From positions 1 to 64,000 of the forward strand of contig NZ_JAPZTZ010000023.1 of assembly GCF_027532945.1 (NCBI RefSeq): a stretch of 64,000 bases of DNA. Reading direction: 5' to 3'. Under the pieces are notes generated by a model. It saw nothing but the letters and a program-made list of their open reading frames with translations, ran no database searches and was not told the origin of the DNA. Position 1 is the stretch's first letter, and each line of letters starts with the position of its first letter. The position numbers and the translations under genes were made by a program. Positions 37,277-46,350 of the stretch are shown piece by piece. This DNA is from Phreatobacter sp. (GTDB taxonomy: Bacteria; Pseudomonadota; Alphaproteobacteria; Rhizobiales; Phreatobacteraceae).

Positions 37277-38196
37277 ACCAGCCACGCTCCAAGAAGGTCG
37301 ATGTCCACGGCTGGGTGGTGCTCGACAAGGATTTCGACATGACCTCGACCCATGCGGTGTCGCAGGTCCGCCGCCTGTTCAACGCCAAGAAGGGCGGCCA
37401 TGCCGGCACGCTCGACCCGCGCGCCACGGGCCTGCTGCCCATCGCCCTAGGGGAAGCGACCAAGACCGTCCCCTTCGTCATGGACGGCCGCAAGACCTAT
37501 CGCTTTACCGTCGCCTGGGGCGCCGAGACCGCCACCGACGACACCGAGGGCGAGGTGACGGCCCGTTCCGACACCCGGCCGACGCGCGAGGCGGTGGAAG
37601 CGGTGCTGCCGCGCTATACCGGCACGATCATGCAGGTGCCGCCGAAATTCTCCGCCATCAAGGTGGGCGGCGAACGCGCCTATGATCTCGCCCGCGACGG
37701 CGAGGAGGTGACGCTGGAGGCCCGTCCCATCACGGTCGAGAGCCTCAAGCTTGTCGCCTTCTCCGCCGAGAGCGCCGCCTTCGAGGCCGAATGCGGCAAG
37801 GGCACCTATGTCAGGGCGATTGCCCGCGACATCGGCCGCGACCTCGGCTGTCTCGGCCATGTCACCGAGCTGCGCCGCACCCGCGTCGGCCCCTTCGGCG
37901 AGGACGACACCGTGACGCTGGAGGAGCTGCGCGAGCTCGTCGAGGGGCAGATCGCCGACCAGACCCTGGAGGACGCCCTGCTGCCCGTCGAGGCGGCGCT
38001 CTCCGAGGTGCCGGAGGTCAAGGTGAACCGCGACGTGGCGGGCCGGCTGCTGCGCGGCCAGAGCTCGATCCTGCGCGGCCGCGATGCGCCGATCGAGGGA
38101 ACGGTCTGGGCCTCCTGCGGCGGCGACCCCATCGCGCTCTGCGAGGTCGAGGCCGGCGAACTGGTGCCGCGCCGCGTCTTCGTCTTCGGCCCCTGA
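37273..38196 (+). CDS. truB: tRNA pseudouridine(55) synthase
   Basis: This 307-residue enzyme makes pseudouridine in the T-loop of nearly all tRNAs. The catalytic Asp lies in [16 protein letters not shown] (about residues 40-55). [17 protein letters not shown] and [22 protein letters not shown] are TruB motifs, and a C-terminal PUA-like domain closes the protein. The start overlaps rbfA (ATGA). rpsO and pnp, the frequent downstream genes, are missing; tRNA-Leu follows 71 bases later. Confidence 0.97.
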   Translation: MNQPRSKKVDVHGWVVLDKDFDMTSTHAVSQVRRLFNAKKGGHAGTLDPRATGLLPIALGEATKTVPFVMDGRKTYRFTVAWGAETATDDTEGEVTARSDTRPTREAVEAVLPRYTGTIMQVPPKFSAIKVGGERAYDLARDGEEVTLEARPITVESLKLVAFSAESAAFEAECGKGTYVRAIARDIGRDLGCLGHVTELRRTRVGPFGEDDTVTLEELRELVEGQIADQTLEDALLPVEAALSEVPEVKVNRDVAGRLLRGQSSILRGRDAPIEGTVWASCGGDPIALCEVEAGELVPRRVFVFGP

Positions 38197-38267
38197 CGGC
38201 CACGGGGCGCTTTCCCGACACAGGCACGTTGACGTGCCCCGCCGGGCTCGCTATGAGAGCCGCCTTC

Positions 38268-38352
38268 GCCCAGATGGCGGAATTGGTAGACGCACTGCTT
38301 TCAGGTAGCAGCGCCGCGAGGCGTGGAGGTTCGAGTCCTCTTCTGGGCACCA
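38268..38352 (+). tRNA. tRNA-Leu (anticodon CAG)
   Basis: This class II tRNA of 85 nt includes an encoded CCA (38350-38352). The acceptor stem GCCCAGA pairs with TCTGGGC, the anticodon stem CTGCT/AGCAG encloses loop TTCAGGT with anticodon CAG, and a variable arm is present. It reads CUG, one of the preferred leucine codons in this GC-rich genome. Confidence 0.96.
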
Positions 38353-38361
38353 ATTTCACAG

Positions 38362-38398
38362 CGCCCGCGTGCCACCCGCACGCGGGCGTTTGCTTTTT
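38362..38398 (+). terminator. Intrinsic terminator after tRNA-Leu
   Basis: An 11-bp GC stem (38362-38372 with 38378-38388) has a 5-base loop and is followed by TTTGCTTTTT. Confidence 0.88.
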
Positions 38399-38543
38399 CA
38401 GGCACGTGAATACCAGCCGCGGCGCGGGGTTGAAGGGGTCGCTGAGGGCTCAGCGACGGCCCTGATGAGGCATCTCGCCCCCGGCGGTTTCGCCACCGCC
38501 CGTCTCGTCCCGGTCCCGACGACGACCGTCGCGATCGGCGGCG

Positions 38544-38870
38544 TCAGGGGCCCGGCTCCGGGGCAACGAGGAACCGGACGCCCATGGTGGCGCCGTCGCG
38601 CCAGACCACCTCGCAATGGCGCTGGGCCTGGCGGCCGACCGCGAGGCGCAGGAGGAACTCCTCGCCGATCTGATCGGGGTCGCGGGCAATGAGCCGGGCG
38701 CCGGTCTGCGAGACGTCCAGAATCGTGCAAGCCGTCTCGACACCGTCCGCGAGGTTCTCGATGCGGGCGCTGTACCGGAGATCCTGCCGCCGGCCGCCGC
38801 GCCGACGCTCGCTGATGCTCTGCTTTGCTATTGCGGGATGTCCCACCTCCCGACTGCAACCTAGCGTCAT
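38544..38870 (-). CDS. PilZ-domain protein (c-di-GMP receptor candidate)
   Basis: This 108-residue protein consists essentially of one PilZ domain. An arginine cluster RRRGGRRQDLR (about residues 22-32) is followed at the right spacing by DVSQTGARL (about 51-59), the D/N-X-S-X-X-G motif; the two together bind cyclic di-GMP. No effector domain is fused, so output must go through a partner protein. It is a monocistronic gene on the minus strand between tRNA-Leu and the Tim44-like gene. A 9-bp hairpin lies about 90 bases downstream but lacks a T-run. Confidence 0.85.
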   Translation of the reverse strand: MTLGCSREVGHPAIAKQSISERRRGGRRQDLRYSARIENLADGVETACTILDVSQTGARLIARDPDQIGEEFLLRLAVGRQAQRHCEVVWRDGATMGVRFLVAPEPGP

Positions 38871-39063
38871 TCCGTTGCGAAAGGCTTTCCGACCCGCGGA
38901 AGGCGGCCCGGCGCCCCCGGCGCGGGCGTGCTGCGAGGCGGCATGCCGCAGTGGACTGGCGGGCTTCGAAAAAGACCTTATCTGAGAGCCACGATGCAGC
39001 TACACTGAAGGCCCCTCGCGGCGTGCTGCGGATCGGGACGAGCCTGTTTCTCTCAACGGCGAC

Positions 39064-39786
39064 ATGACCAACGTGTTCGACATCTACACGATCATCTTCC
39101 TCGCCCTCGCGGTGTTCATCTTCTTCCGGCTGCGGAGCGTGCTCGGCACGAAGACCGGCTCGGAGCAGGATCCCTTTCGGCCGCGTGACCTTCCCCCCGG
39201 TGCCCGGCCTCCGGGCGCGCCCGGCCCGCAGGGTGGCGAGGTGATCCCGCTGCCGAACCGCGGTCCCGCGCCGGCTCCGGTCGCCCTCGATCCGGCCGAG
39301 CCGCGCTGGGGCACCTTTGCCGCGCCCGGCACCCCGCTCGCCCACGGCTTCGACGGCATCGCCTCGCGCGACCCGTCCTTCGAGCCCGGCGGCTTCATCG
39401 GCGGCGCCAAGGCTGCCTATGAGATGATCGTCCTCGCCTTCGCCGCGGGGGATCGCCGCATGCTGCGCGACCTGCTCGCCAAGGACGTGTTCGACGGCTT
39501 CGAGGCGGCGATCCGCGAGCGCGAGACGCGCGGCGAGCAGGTGGAAACCCGCTTCGTCGGCATCGAGCGCGCCGAGATCGTCGACGCCCAAATGCGCGCA
39601 GACCAGGCTCAGGTGACGATGAAGTTCGTCTCGCAGCTCGTCACCGCCACCCGCGACCGCAGCGGCACGGTGGTGGAGGGCTCGCCGGACAAGGTCGTCG
39701 ACGTGACGGATGTGTGGACCTTCGCCCGCAACGTCACCGACCGTGACCCGAACTGGCGCCTCATCGCCACCGAAGCCGGCGGCTGA
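39064..39786 (+). CDS. Tim44-like membrane-anchored protein
   Basis: The 240-residue protein has an N-terminal transmembrane anchor (FDIYTIIFLALAVFIFFRL, about residues 5-23), a Pro/Gly/Ala-rich linker (about 30-90) and a C-terminal Tim44/NTF2-like domain (about 105-235: YEMIVLAFAAGDRRMLRDLL, then QVTMKFVSQLVTATRD and VWTFARNV). The alphaproteobacterial homologue of mitochondrial Tim44 is an inner-membrane protein of uncertain role. The order Tim44-like, mltA, smr is conserved in Hyphomicrobiales and repeated here with 23- and minus-4-base spacings. Confidence 0.88.
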   Translation: MTNVFDIYTIIFLALAVFIFFRLRSVLGTKTGSEQDPFRPRDLPPGARPPGAPGPQGGEVIPLPNRGPAPAPVALDPAEPRWGTFAAPGTPLAHGFDGIASRDPSFEPGGFIGGAKAAYEMIVLAFAAGDRRMLRDLLAKDVFDGFEAAIRERETRGEQVETRFVGIERAEIVDAQMRADQAQVTMKFVSQLVTATRDRSGTVVEGSPDKVVDVTDVWTFARNVTDRDPNWRLIATEAGG

Positions 39787-39809
39787 TCCTCTTCGCGCGG
39801 GGACGGCCC

Positions 39810-41279
39810 ATGCGATCGCGATCGACACGGCTGTCCCTGATCCCGGCCCTGGCGGCTCTGCTCGCCGTCACGAGCCTGGGGAACCCGGCACAGGCCGGCT
39901 CAAGCGACCTCCTGCTCCTCCTGCCGGCGCCGGCCCCTGCCGTTGCGGCAGACCCTGCGCCGGCCGCTCCCGCGCCGGCGGCCCCGTCCGCAGCGGTGCA
40001 GCCGCCAGAGCCCACGGCGCCCGCGCAGCCCTCCGTTCCAGCCACACCTCCCACTACGGCCACCCCGCCCGCCACGGCTGCCCAGCCAGCGGAACCGGAG
40101 GCCGAGGCCGCCACGTCCCACGCCTCGGGCTTCCCCTTCGTCTATCCGGAGACCTGGAGCGAGGCGGCCCGCTTCGCGGACCTGCCCGGCTGGGCGGAAG
40201 ACCGGCAGGATCTCGCCCTCAAGGCCTTCCGCATCTCCTGCCGCACGATCCTCGCCGCCTCCGGCCCGCCGCGCACCGCGCCGCGAATCTGGCAGGCCGT
40301 GCGCGAGATCTGCCCGCGCGCCATGGCCCTGCCCGATCCGGTCACGGCGGCGGCGGCGCGCGCCTTCTTCGAGGCCGAGTTCCGCCCGGTCCGTATCGCC
40401 CGCTTCGGCGAGCGCACCGAGGCTGACGGCTTCCTCACCGGCTATTACGAGCCAGAGGTGCTGGCCGCACGCGAGCGCAGCGACGCCTTTCCGGCCCCCT
40501 TTCACGCCAAGCCCGAGGATCTCGTCTCGGCCCGCGGCGGCGCCGGCTTCGATGCCCGTTCGGGTGCCGGGCGCTGGGTCAACGGCCGCTTCCTGCCCTA
40601 TTTCGACCGCGGCGAGATCGAGGAGGGTGCGCTGGCCGGGCGGGGGCTGGAGATCGCCTATGCGCGCGATCCGGTCGACGTCATGTTCACGCAGATCCAG
40701 GGATCGGCGCGGCTGCGCTTTCCCGATGGCTCGACCCTGCGCATCGGCTATGCCGCCCATAACGGCCACCGCTACGTGCCGGTGGGCCGGGTGATGATCG
40801 AGCGCGGCATCGCGAACCGCGAGCAGATGTCGATGGATTTCATCCGCGCCTGGATGGCCGACAATCCGGAGCCCGCCCGCGACGTGCGCCGGCAGAACCG
40901 CTCCTATGTCTTCTTCCGGGTGAAGAGCGAGCTCTCGGCCGAGGACGGGCCGATCGGCGCCCAGGGCGTGCCGGTGACGGACTGGCGCACCATCGCCGTC
41001 GACCGCAACGTCCACGCCTATGGCACGCCGGTCTTCATCGAAGGCCTGATGCCGACCGGTATCGGCGAGACGGGCGAGCCCTTCCGGCGGCTCATGGTGA
41101 TGCAGGACACCGGCTCCGCCATTGTCGGCCCCGCGCGCGGCGACCTCTATCTCGGCACCGGGCCCGAGGCGGGATCGGTGGCGGGCCGCATCCGCCACCG
41201 CGCCAACTGGTTCGTGCTGCTGCCGAAGAGCCTCTCGCCGGAGGCGGCGCAGGTGCCGGTGCCGGAGCCGCGGCCGTGA
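39810..41279 (+). CDS. mltA: Membrane-bound lytic murein transglycosylase A
   Basis: This 489-residue protein starts with a signal peptide (about 1-29), then a long Ala/Pro-rich linker (about 40-105). The MltA double-psi barrel domain follows, with GYYEPEVLAARERSDAFPAP, FTQIQGSARLRFPDG and the 3D-type segment MVMQDTGSAIVGPARGDLY containing the catalytic Asp. MltA cleaves the MurNAc-GlcNAc bond to give 1,6-anhydro ends that feed recycling. No lipobox cysteine is visible at the signal-peptide end, so it may be soluble or tethered through the linker. The stop overlaps smr by four bases (GTGA). Confidence 0.93.
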   Translation: MRSRSTRLSLIPALAALLAVTSLGNPAQAGSSDLLLLLPAPAPAVAADPAPAAPAPAAPSAAVQPPEPTAPAQPSVPATPPTTATPPATAAQPAEPEAEAATSHASGFPFVYPETWSEAARFADLPGWAEDRQDLALKAFRISCRTILAASGPPRTAPRIWQAVREICPRAMALPDPVTAAAARAFFEAEFRPVRIARFGERTEADGFLTGYYEPEVLAARERSDAFPAPFHAKPEDLVSARGGAGFDARSGAGRWVNGRFLPYFDRGEIEEGALAGRGLEIAYARDPVDVMFTQIQGSARLRFPDGSTLRIGYAAHNGHRYVPVGRVMIERGIANREQMSMDFIRAWMADNPEPARDVRRQNRSYVFFRVKSELSAEDGPIGAQGVPVTDWRTIAVDRNVHAYGTPVFIEGLMPTGIGETGEPFRRLMVMQDTGSAIVGPARGDLYLGTGPEAGSVAGRIRHRANWFVLLPKSLSPEAAQVPVPEPRP

Positions 41280-41854
41280 GCCGCCGCAAGAGGGACCTCT
41301 CGGCCGAGGACAAGCGCCTGTGGTCGCATGTGGCGCGGTCCGTCACGCCGCTCGACCCGGCGCGGGTGGCCCCGGAGCCCGAGCCCGAACCGGCGCCCCC
41401 CGTGGTCGAGGTGGCACCGGTGAAGCCCGCCCGCCGCACGGCGACCAAGGCCGTGCCGCCCGCGCCCCCAGCGCCGCCCCCACTCGCCGCCCTGGAGAAG
41501 GGCCTGAAGCGCCAGTTGCTGCGCGGCCGGCGGGATGCCGATGCGCGGATCGACCTGCACGGGCTCACCCAGGATGCGGCGCATCGCCGGCTCATCGCCT
41601 TCCTGCGCCGCGCCCAGGCCGAGGGCCACCAGTTGGTCATCGTCATCACCGGCAAGGGCGCGCCGAAGCGCCTGCGCGACATTGACGAGGACACGTTCCG
41701 CCCCGACCCCTATGCCTCGCGCGGCGTGCTCAGGCGAGTGGTGCCGGAATGGCTGTCGCTGCCGGAGATGCGGCCCCTCGTCATCGGCTTCGAGGAGGCG
41801 GCTCCCGGCCATGGCGGCGCCGGCGCGCTCTATGTGCGCATCCGCCGCCCCTGA
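41276..41854 (+). CDS. Smr-domain protein (MutS2 C-terminal-like nuclease/nickase)
   Basis: The 192-residue protein starts at a GTG overlapping mltA. The N-terminal 85 residues are basic and Pro-rich. The C-terminal half is the Smr domain: RIDLHGLTQDAAHRRLIAFL (about residues 98-117), LVIVITGKGAPKR and GGAGALYVRIRR at the end. Smr domains of bacteria nick or cleave nucleic acid and can act in RNA rescue; the cellular task of this stand-alone form is not known. The gene order with mltA is conserved in this bacterial group. Confidence 0.88.
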   Translation: MSRRKRDLSAEDKRLWSHVARSVTPLDPARVAPEPEPEPAPPVVEVAPVKPARRTATKAVPPAPPAPPPLAALEKGLKRQLLRGRRDADARIDLHGLTQDAAHRRLIAFLRRAQAEGHQLVIVITGKGAPKRLRDIDEDTFRPDPYASRGVLRRVVPEWLSLPEMRPLVIGFEEAAPGHGGAGALYVRIRRP

Positions 41855-41960
41855 GGCGCCGAACCCGTCGATTTCGCGCCGCTGTGGCCCGGGCGCCCTT
41901 GACCCGGCGGCATCGCCCGTGGATCGTCGCGGCAGCATTCGATCCGCAGTGAGACGCCCC

Positions 41961-42500
41961 ATGCGCCCGCGCCTTCTTGCCCTCCTCGTCGCCCTTGCCG
42001 CCGGTCTGGCCCATGCGCCGGCCGAGGCGCAGACCGCCGGCCCCCGCGGGCTCAACGGCACGACCTGGACGACGAGCCGCGTGCCCGGCGACCTCGCCGG
42101 CCTCGGCGAGGATCTCAGGATGCGTGGCGTTGCCGGCGTGCTGCTGTTCCGCGATCCGCGCTATCAGAACCAGCTGCTGCCCTGCGATGACAGCGCCGCG
42201 CTGGAGAAGATCCAGCGGCGCTTTGCCGAGAAGGAGGAGCGGTTCTGGAACTCGCGCCTCACCATCCGCGGCTTCGACCATGTGCGGCTCGTCACCACCA
42301 ATCCCTATAACCAGAACCTGATCCCGCGGCGCTTCTGCACGGCGCGGGCCGTGCTCTCCGACGGACGGGTGCGCCGCGTCGACTATGCGATCCTCGAGGA
42401 CCAGGGGATCATCGGCGCCACCTACGGCGTGGAGTGGTGCGTCACCGGCCTCGACCGCGGCCGCAGCTTCGACCCGTCCTGCCGGATGGCCCGTCCCTGA
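41961..42500 (+). CDS. Secreted protein of unknown function with four cysteines
   Basis: The 179-residue protein has a clear Sec signal peptide (MRPRLLALLVALAAGLAHAP, cleavage near EAQTA at about 24). The mature domain contains exactly four cysteines (LLPCDD, RRFCTA, EWCVTG, PSCRMA), which suggests two disulfide bonds in the periplasm. I do not recognise a named family, although similar short alphaproteobacterial secreted proteins of this type exist. It is followed 97 bases later by the RNase T2 gene, also secreted and cysteine-rich. Confidence 0.75.
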   Translation: MRPRLLALLVALAAGLAHAPAEAQTAGPRGLNGTTWTTSRVPGDLAGLGEDLRMRGVAGVLLFRDPRYQNQLLPCDDSAALEKIQRRFAEKEERFWNSRLTIRGFDHVRLVTTNPYNQNLIPRRFCTARAVLSDGRVRRVDYAILEDQGIIGATYGVEWCVTGLDRGRSFDPSCRMARP

Positions 42501-42597
42501 CGGCGGCCCGTGACGGCGCGGACCGCCATCCGGAAAACTCCGTTCTTGTTTCGTTCCTGAGAGACGGCGACACTGCCGGCAGCGTGGGAGGTGTTCC

Positions 42598-43326
42598 ATG
42601 GTCGGTATGCGGCTGGTTCTCCGGGCAGTGCGTGGCGGCCGGATGGCCGTACTTTGTGCGGCGCTCCTCGCCGCGGGGCTGACGGCGGGGCTTGCCACCG
42701 CAACGCTGGCACGGGCGCAGGCCCAGCCGGGCGCCGCGCCGGGCTCCTTCGACTTCTTCGTGCTGGCCCTGTCCTGGTCGCCATCCTTCTGCGAGGCCAA
42801 TGCCGAGCGCACCTCGCAGTCCATGCAATGCGCCGGTGACAGGCCCTTCGCCTTCGTCGTCCATGGCCTCTGGCCGCAGCGCACCCGCGGCTTCCCGGAA
42901 TATTGCCAGGTGCCGCCGCCCTATCTCGACCGCTCCGTCATCAACGGCATGCTCGACATCATGCCGGCGCCGGGCCTGGTGCGACACCAGTGGGCCAAGC
43001 ACGGCACCTGTTCCGACGCCCGCTCACCGCGCAGCTATTTCGAGCAGGTGCGCCAGGCCCGCGCCAAGATCCGCATTCCCCGGGAGTTCGAGGCCCTCGC
43101 CGAGCCGAAGACGGTGACGCCGGATGAGGTGGAGGAGGCTTTCGTCCGCGCCAATCCGGGGCTCGGCCGCGACATGGTCGCCGTCCAGTGCGACCAGCGC
43201 CGCTTGCGCGAGGTGCGCATCTGCATCGGCCGCGACATGAACTTCACCGCCTGCGAGGAGATCGACCGGCGCGCCTGCCGGGCGCAGCGCCTCGTCATGC
43301 CGCCGGTCAGGTCCGGCCGCAGCTGA
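42598..43326 (+). CDS. Ribonuclease T2 family protein (periplasmic RNase I type)
   Basis: The 242-residue precursor has a signal segment (about 15-41, ending ARAQAQ). The RNase T2 conserved active-site segments are FVVHGLWPQ (CAS I) and HQWAKHGTC (CAS II), each with a catalytic His, and LSWSPSFC is the typical entry strand. Cysteines expected for disulfides are present. It degrades RNA without base specificity through 2',3'-cyclic intermediates in the periplasm or medium. GGGAGG precedes the ATG by eight bases. No downstream gene shares its strand; a 487-base convergent spacer follows. Confidence 0.93.
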   Translation: MVGMRLVLRAVRGGRMAVLCAALLAAGLTAGLATATLARAQAQPGAAPGSFDFFVLALSWSPSFCEANAERTSQSMQCAGDRPFAFVVHGLWPQRTRGFPEYCQVPPPYLDRSVINGMLDIMPAPGLVRHQWAKHGTCSDARSPRSYFEQVRQARAKIRIPREFEALAEPKTVTPDEVEEAFVRANPGLGRDMVAVQCDQRRLREVRICIGRDMNFTACEEIDRRACRAQRLVMPPVRSGRS

Positions 43327-43350
43327 TCCCGTGGACGTCTGACGCGGCGC

Positions 43351-43393
43351 GTTAACCCTCGGACCGGGCGGTGAACGAATCCCGTCCGAATCA
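43351..43393. repeat. 43-bp repeat, copy 1, with two GANTC sites and a GTTAAC
   Basis: This copy begins GTTAACCCT and ends CCGTCCGAATCA, with GAATC at 43377-43381 and 43388-43392. It matches copy 2 (43618-43660) at 36 of 43 positions without gaps. It lies in the convergent 487-base spacer between the RNase T2 gene and the E1-like gene, in which no gene is supported. Confidence 0.8.
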
Positions 43394-43617
43394 CGGACAT
43401 CGGTTGGATCGTGGTTCGTTCTGGCGGAATGGCGGGGGTTTCGGGCCGATCGCGGACGCGTGTCGCGCGGTGTGGTGCGCGGACGGGCGCTTAGGCCCAT
43501 GGTGGAGATGACCGGCGCGTGCCGTTTCGGGGCAGGGCGCCGTCGCGCAGGTCCGAGGGACTGTGGGTCGCCTGAGCCCTTCAAGGTCGGACGGATGACG
43601 CCGCGACACCTGTCGCC

Positions 43618-43660
43618 GTTAACCCTTCGATCAGCCGGCGAACGAATCGCGTCCGAATCA
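43618..43660. repeat. 43-bp repeat, copy 2, with two GANTC sites and a GTTAAC
   Basis: This direct repeat of 43351-43393 is 267 bases downstream, with GAATC at 43644-43648 and 43655-43659 at the same 11-base spacing. A further isolated GGTTAACCCC occurs near 43782. The rest of 43327-43813 shows no convincing coding potential or terminator. Confidence 0.8.
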
Positions 43661-43813
43661 GGAGAACAGCCGCGTTCCGGCTTTGCCCCCGGCCAAATCG
43701 GGCCGGACCGGGCCGCGCCGAGACCGTAGCGGGCCATCAGAAACCGTATGCCGTCGCGCGGGACACCGCCGCCAAGCCTGGCGGTTAACCCCGTCGTCCC
43801 GCCCCGGGACGGC

Positions 43814-46204
43814 TCAGGCGAGCTGGCGCAGGTAGCGGACGGGGCGGGCGCCCATCACCGCCTGGGCGGCATGGAGGATGGCATTGGCGTCGATGCCGTG
43901 GTGGCGGTAGAGATCGTCGATCGTGCCGGTCTGGCCGAAATGCTCGACACCGAGCGAGCGCACCCGATGGCCGTGGACGGCGCCGAGCCAGGCCAGCGTC
44001 GCCGGATGGCCGTCGATCACCGTCACCAGGCCGCAATCGCGCGACAGCCCGCCGAGCAGCCGCTCCACATGACTCGTCGCGCCGTGATGGCCGCGCTGAC
44101 GGGCGCGTTCGACCGCCGTCCAGCCCGCATTGAGCCGGTCGGCGGAGGTAATCGCGAGGACCCCGACATCGCGGTGGGTCTCGGCGAGGAGCCCCGCCGC
44201 GGCGATGGCCTCGGGCGCCACGGCGCCCATATAGGCGATCACCACCGAGGCGTTCGGCCCGGGCCTGCGCATCCAGTAGGCGCCATTGATGACATCGGCG
44301 GACAGCGCCGCGTCCATGGCACGCTGCGGCTGGTCGATGGTGCGGGTCGACAGGCGCAGATAGACCGAGCCGCCGGTCTCGTCGCGCAGCCAGGTCTCCT
44401 CGTCCGGATCGCCCTCGCCGTCGCGCTGCATATAGTCGAAGCCGAAGCGCATGATGGCGGCGAGTTCGTCGACGAAGGCCGGCTCGAAGGCGGCGAGGCC
44501 GTCCTGCGCCATGCCGATCAGCGGGGTGGCGATCGACTGGTGGGCGCCGCCCTCGGGGGCCAGCGTCACGCCGGACGGCGTCGCCACCAGCATGAAGCGG
44601 GCATCCTGGTAGCAGGCATAGTTGAGGGCATCGAGGCCGCGCTGGATGAACGGGTCATAGAGCGTGCCGACGGGCAGCAGCCTCTCGCCGTGGATGGAAT
44701 GGGTGAGGCCGAGGGCCGAGAGCAGGATGAAGAGGTTCATCTCGGCGATGCCGAGTTCGATATGCTGGCCCTTCGGCGAGAAATCCCAGGCGAAGGTCGA
44801 GGGGATGCGCTCCTGGCGGAACGTGTCCGCCAGCGCCTCGCGGGCGAAGAGGCCGCGGCGGTTGACGAAGGCGCCGAGATTGGTCGAGACGGTCACGTCC
44901 GGCGAGCAGGTGACGATGCGCTCGGCGAAGGGTTCGTTGCCCCGCGCGATCTCGTTGAGGATGAGACCGAAGCCCTGCTGGGTCGACATCGAGGCTTGAG
45001 CCGGCACGGCGAGACGCTCGGGGATCGGCAGCTTGCCGGCAGTGTAGCGGCGGCGGCCGCGCGCCGCGAAGGGCACGCGCTTCAGGAAGGTCTTGAGGTC
45101 GGCCTCTGGCACTGACAGGCCCTCGAAGGGCTCCCATTCGCGCCCCGGCGTCACGTTCATGGCGGCGCGGAAGGCCTCCATCTGCGTCGGCGTCATCAGC
45201 CCCGCATGGTTGTCCTTGTGGCCCTGGAAGGGCAGGCCGAAGCCCTTGATCGTATAGGCGATGAAACAGACCGGCCGGTCGTGGTCGATGCTCTCGAAGG
45301 CTTCGAGCAGCGAGGGCATGTCGTGGCCGGCAAGGTTCGTCATCAGCCGGGCGAGTTCCGCATCGGAGCGCCGATCGAGGAGCGCCGTCACCGCGCCCTG
45401 GTCGCCGATATCGTCCTGCAGGCGCTTCCGCCAGGCCGCGCCGCCCTGGTAGCAGAGCGCCGCATAGAGCTGGTTCGGGCAGGTGTCGATCCACTGGCGC
45501 AGCCGCTCGCCGCCGGGCTCGGCAAAGGCGGCTTCCAGCAGCTTGCCATATTTCAGGATCACCACGTCCCAGCCGAAATTGCGGAACATGGCCTCGAAGC
45601 GCTCCCACAGGCCCTCGCGCACCACAGCGTCGAGGCTCTGGCGGTTGTAGTCGACCACCCACCAGGTGTTCCTGAGGCCGTGCTTCCAGCCCTCGATGAG
45701 CGCCTCGTAGATATTGCCCTCATCCATCTCGGCATCGCCGATCAGCGCGACCATGCGGCCCTCGGGCCGGTCCGTGCCCCAGCCATGGGCGCGCACATAG
45801 TCCTGGGCGAGCGAGGAGAACAGCGTCTGGGCGACGCCAAGCCCGACCGAGCCGGTGGAGAAATCGACGTCGTCGCCGTCCTTGGTGCGGGAGGGGTAGC
45901 TCTGCGCGCCCTTGTAGCCGCGGAAATTCTCCAGCTTCTCACGCGTCTGGTTCCCCAGCAGATACTGGATGGCGTGGAAGTTCGGGCTCGCATGCGGCTT
46001 CACCGCCACCCGGTCCTCGGGCCGCAGCACGGCGAAATAGAGTGCCGTCATGATGGTGGCGAGCGAGGCGGAGGAGGCCTGGTGGCCGCCGACCTTCAGG
46101 CAGTCGCGGTTGTCGCGCAGATGGTTGGCATTGTGGATCGTCCAGGAGGCGAGCCAGAGGATCTTCTGCTCAAGCGCGGCGAGGGCCTTCAGGCGGTCGG
46201 TCAC
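43814..46204 (-). CDS. Homodimeric 2-oxoacid dehydrogenase E1 / transketolase-like (MdeB type)
   Basis: The protein has 796 residues from the GTG at 46204, which has CGGAGA six bases upstream; longer ATG starts lack a ribosome binding site. It is an AceE-like thiamine-diphosphate enzyme with the binding motif GDAEMDEGNIYEALIEGW (about residues 160-177) followed by VVDYNRQSLD. The central pyrimidine domain has HIELGIAEMNLFILLSALGL. It lacks a linked E2/E3, unlike a normal PDH operon. The divergent gene is an Lrp-type regulator, the arrangement of MdeB/MdeR of Pseudomonas putida, where MdeB acts on 2-oxobutyrate from methionine breakdown. A role in amino-acid-derived 2-oxoacid oxidation is inferred; no methionine gamma-lyase is nearby. 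Confidence 0.85.
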   Translation of the reverse strand: MTDRLKALAALEQKILWLASWTIHNANHLRDNRDCLKVGGHQASSASLATIMTALYFAVLRPEDRVAVKPHASPNFHAIQYLLGNQTREKLENFRGYKGAQSYPSRTKDGDDVDFSTGSVGLGVAQTLFSSLAQDYVRAHGWGTDRPEGRMVALIGDAEMDEGNIYEALIEGWKHGLRNTWWVVDYNRQSLDAVVREGLWERFEAMFRNFGWDVVILKYGKLLEAAFAEPGGERLRQWIDTCPNQLYAALCYQGGAAWRKRLQDDIGDQGAVTALLDRRSDAELARLMTNLAGHDMPSLLEAFESIDHDRPVCFIAYTIKGFGLPFQGHKDNHAGLMTPTQMEAFRAAMNVTPGREWEPFEGLSVPEADLKTFLKRVPFAARGRRRYTAGKLPIPERLAVPAQASMSTQQGFGLILNEIARGNEPFAERIVTCSPDVTVSTNLGAFVNRRGLFAREALADTFRQERIPSTFAWDFSPKGQHIELGIAEMNLFILLSALGLTHSIHGERLLPVGTLYDPFIQRGLDALNYACYQDARFMLVATPSGVTLAPEGGAHQSIATPLIGMAQDGLAAFEPAFVDELAAIMRFGFDYMQRDGEGDPDEETWLRDETGGSVYLRLSTRTIDQPQRAMDAALSADVINGAYWMRRPGPNASVVIAYMGAVAPEAIAAAGLLAETHRDVGVLAITSADRLNAGWTAVERARQRGHHGATSHVERLLGGLSRDCGLVTVIDGHPATLAWLGAVHGHRVRSLGVEHFGQTGTIDDLYRHHGIDANAILHAAQAVMGARPVRYLRQLA

Positions 46205-46304
46205 GGCGGTCTCCGGGCGGCGGCGGGGAGAAGAAAGACGCGCGATCATGCCAACAGGAGCCGGAGCATTCACACCAAAGATCATCTGACAGATGGGACA
46301 CAAT

Positions 46305-46319
46305 CAGCAGATCCTGCTA
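46305..46319. promoter_or_regulatory. Lrp-type binding box CAGCAGATCCTGCTA
   Basis: This 15-mer matches the Escherichia coli Lrp consensus YAGHAWATTWTDCTR at 12 of 15 positions, with perfect AGCAG/CTGCT arms. It lies 31 bases before the lrp-like start and 100 bases before the E1-like start, in the shared divergent promoter region. Confidence 0.65.
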
Positions 46320-46350
46320 ATTCTTCGCCTCTCAAGAGTGGAAGATCGCC

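Noticed and set aside
38438-38457. Perfect 9-bp hairpin near the PilZ gene
   Set aside because: It has no T-run on either strand and only a 2-base loop; it is too weak to call a terminator.
43024-43737. 237-residue minus-strand frame covering the 43-bp repeats
   Set aside because: Half of it is antisense to RNase T2 and the rest is Arg/Pro-rich without a plausible start or motif.
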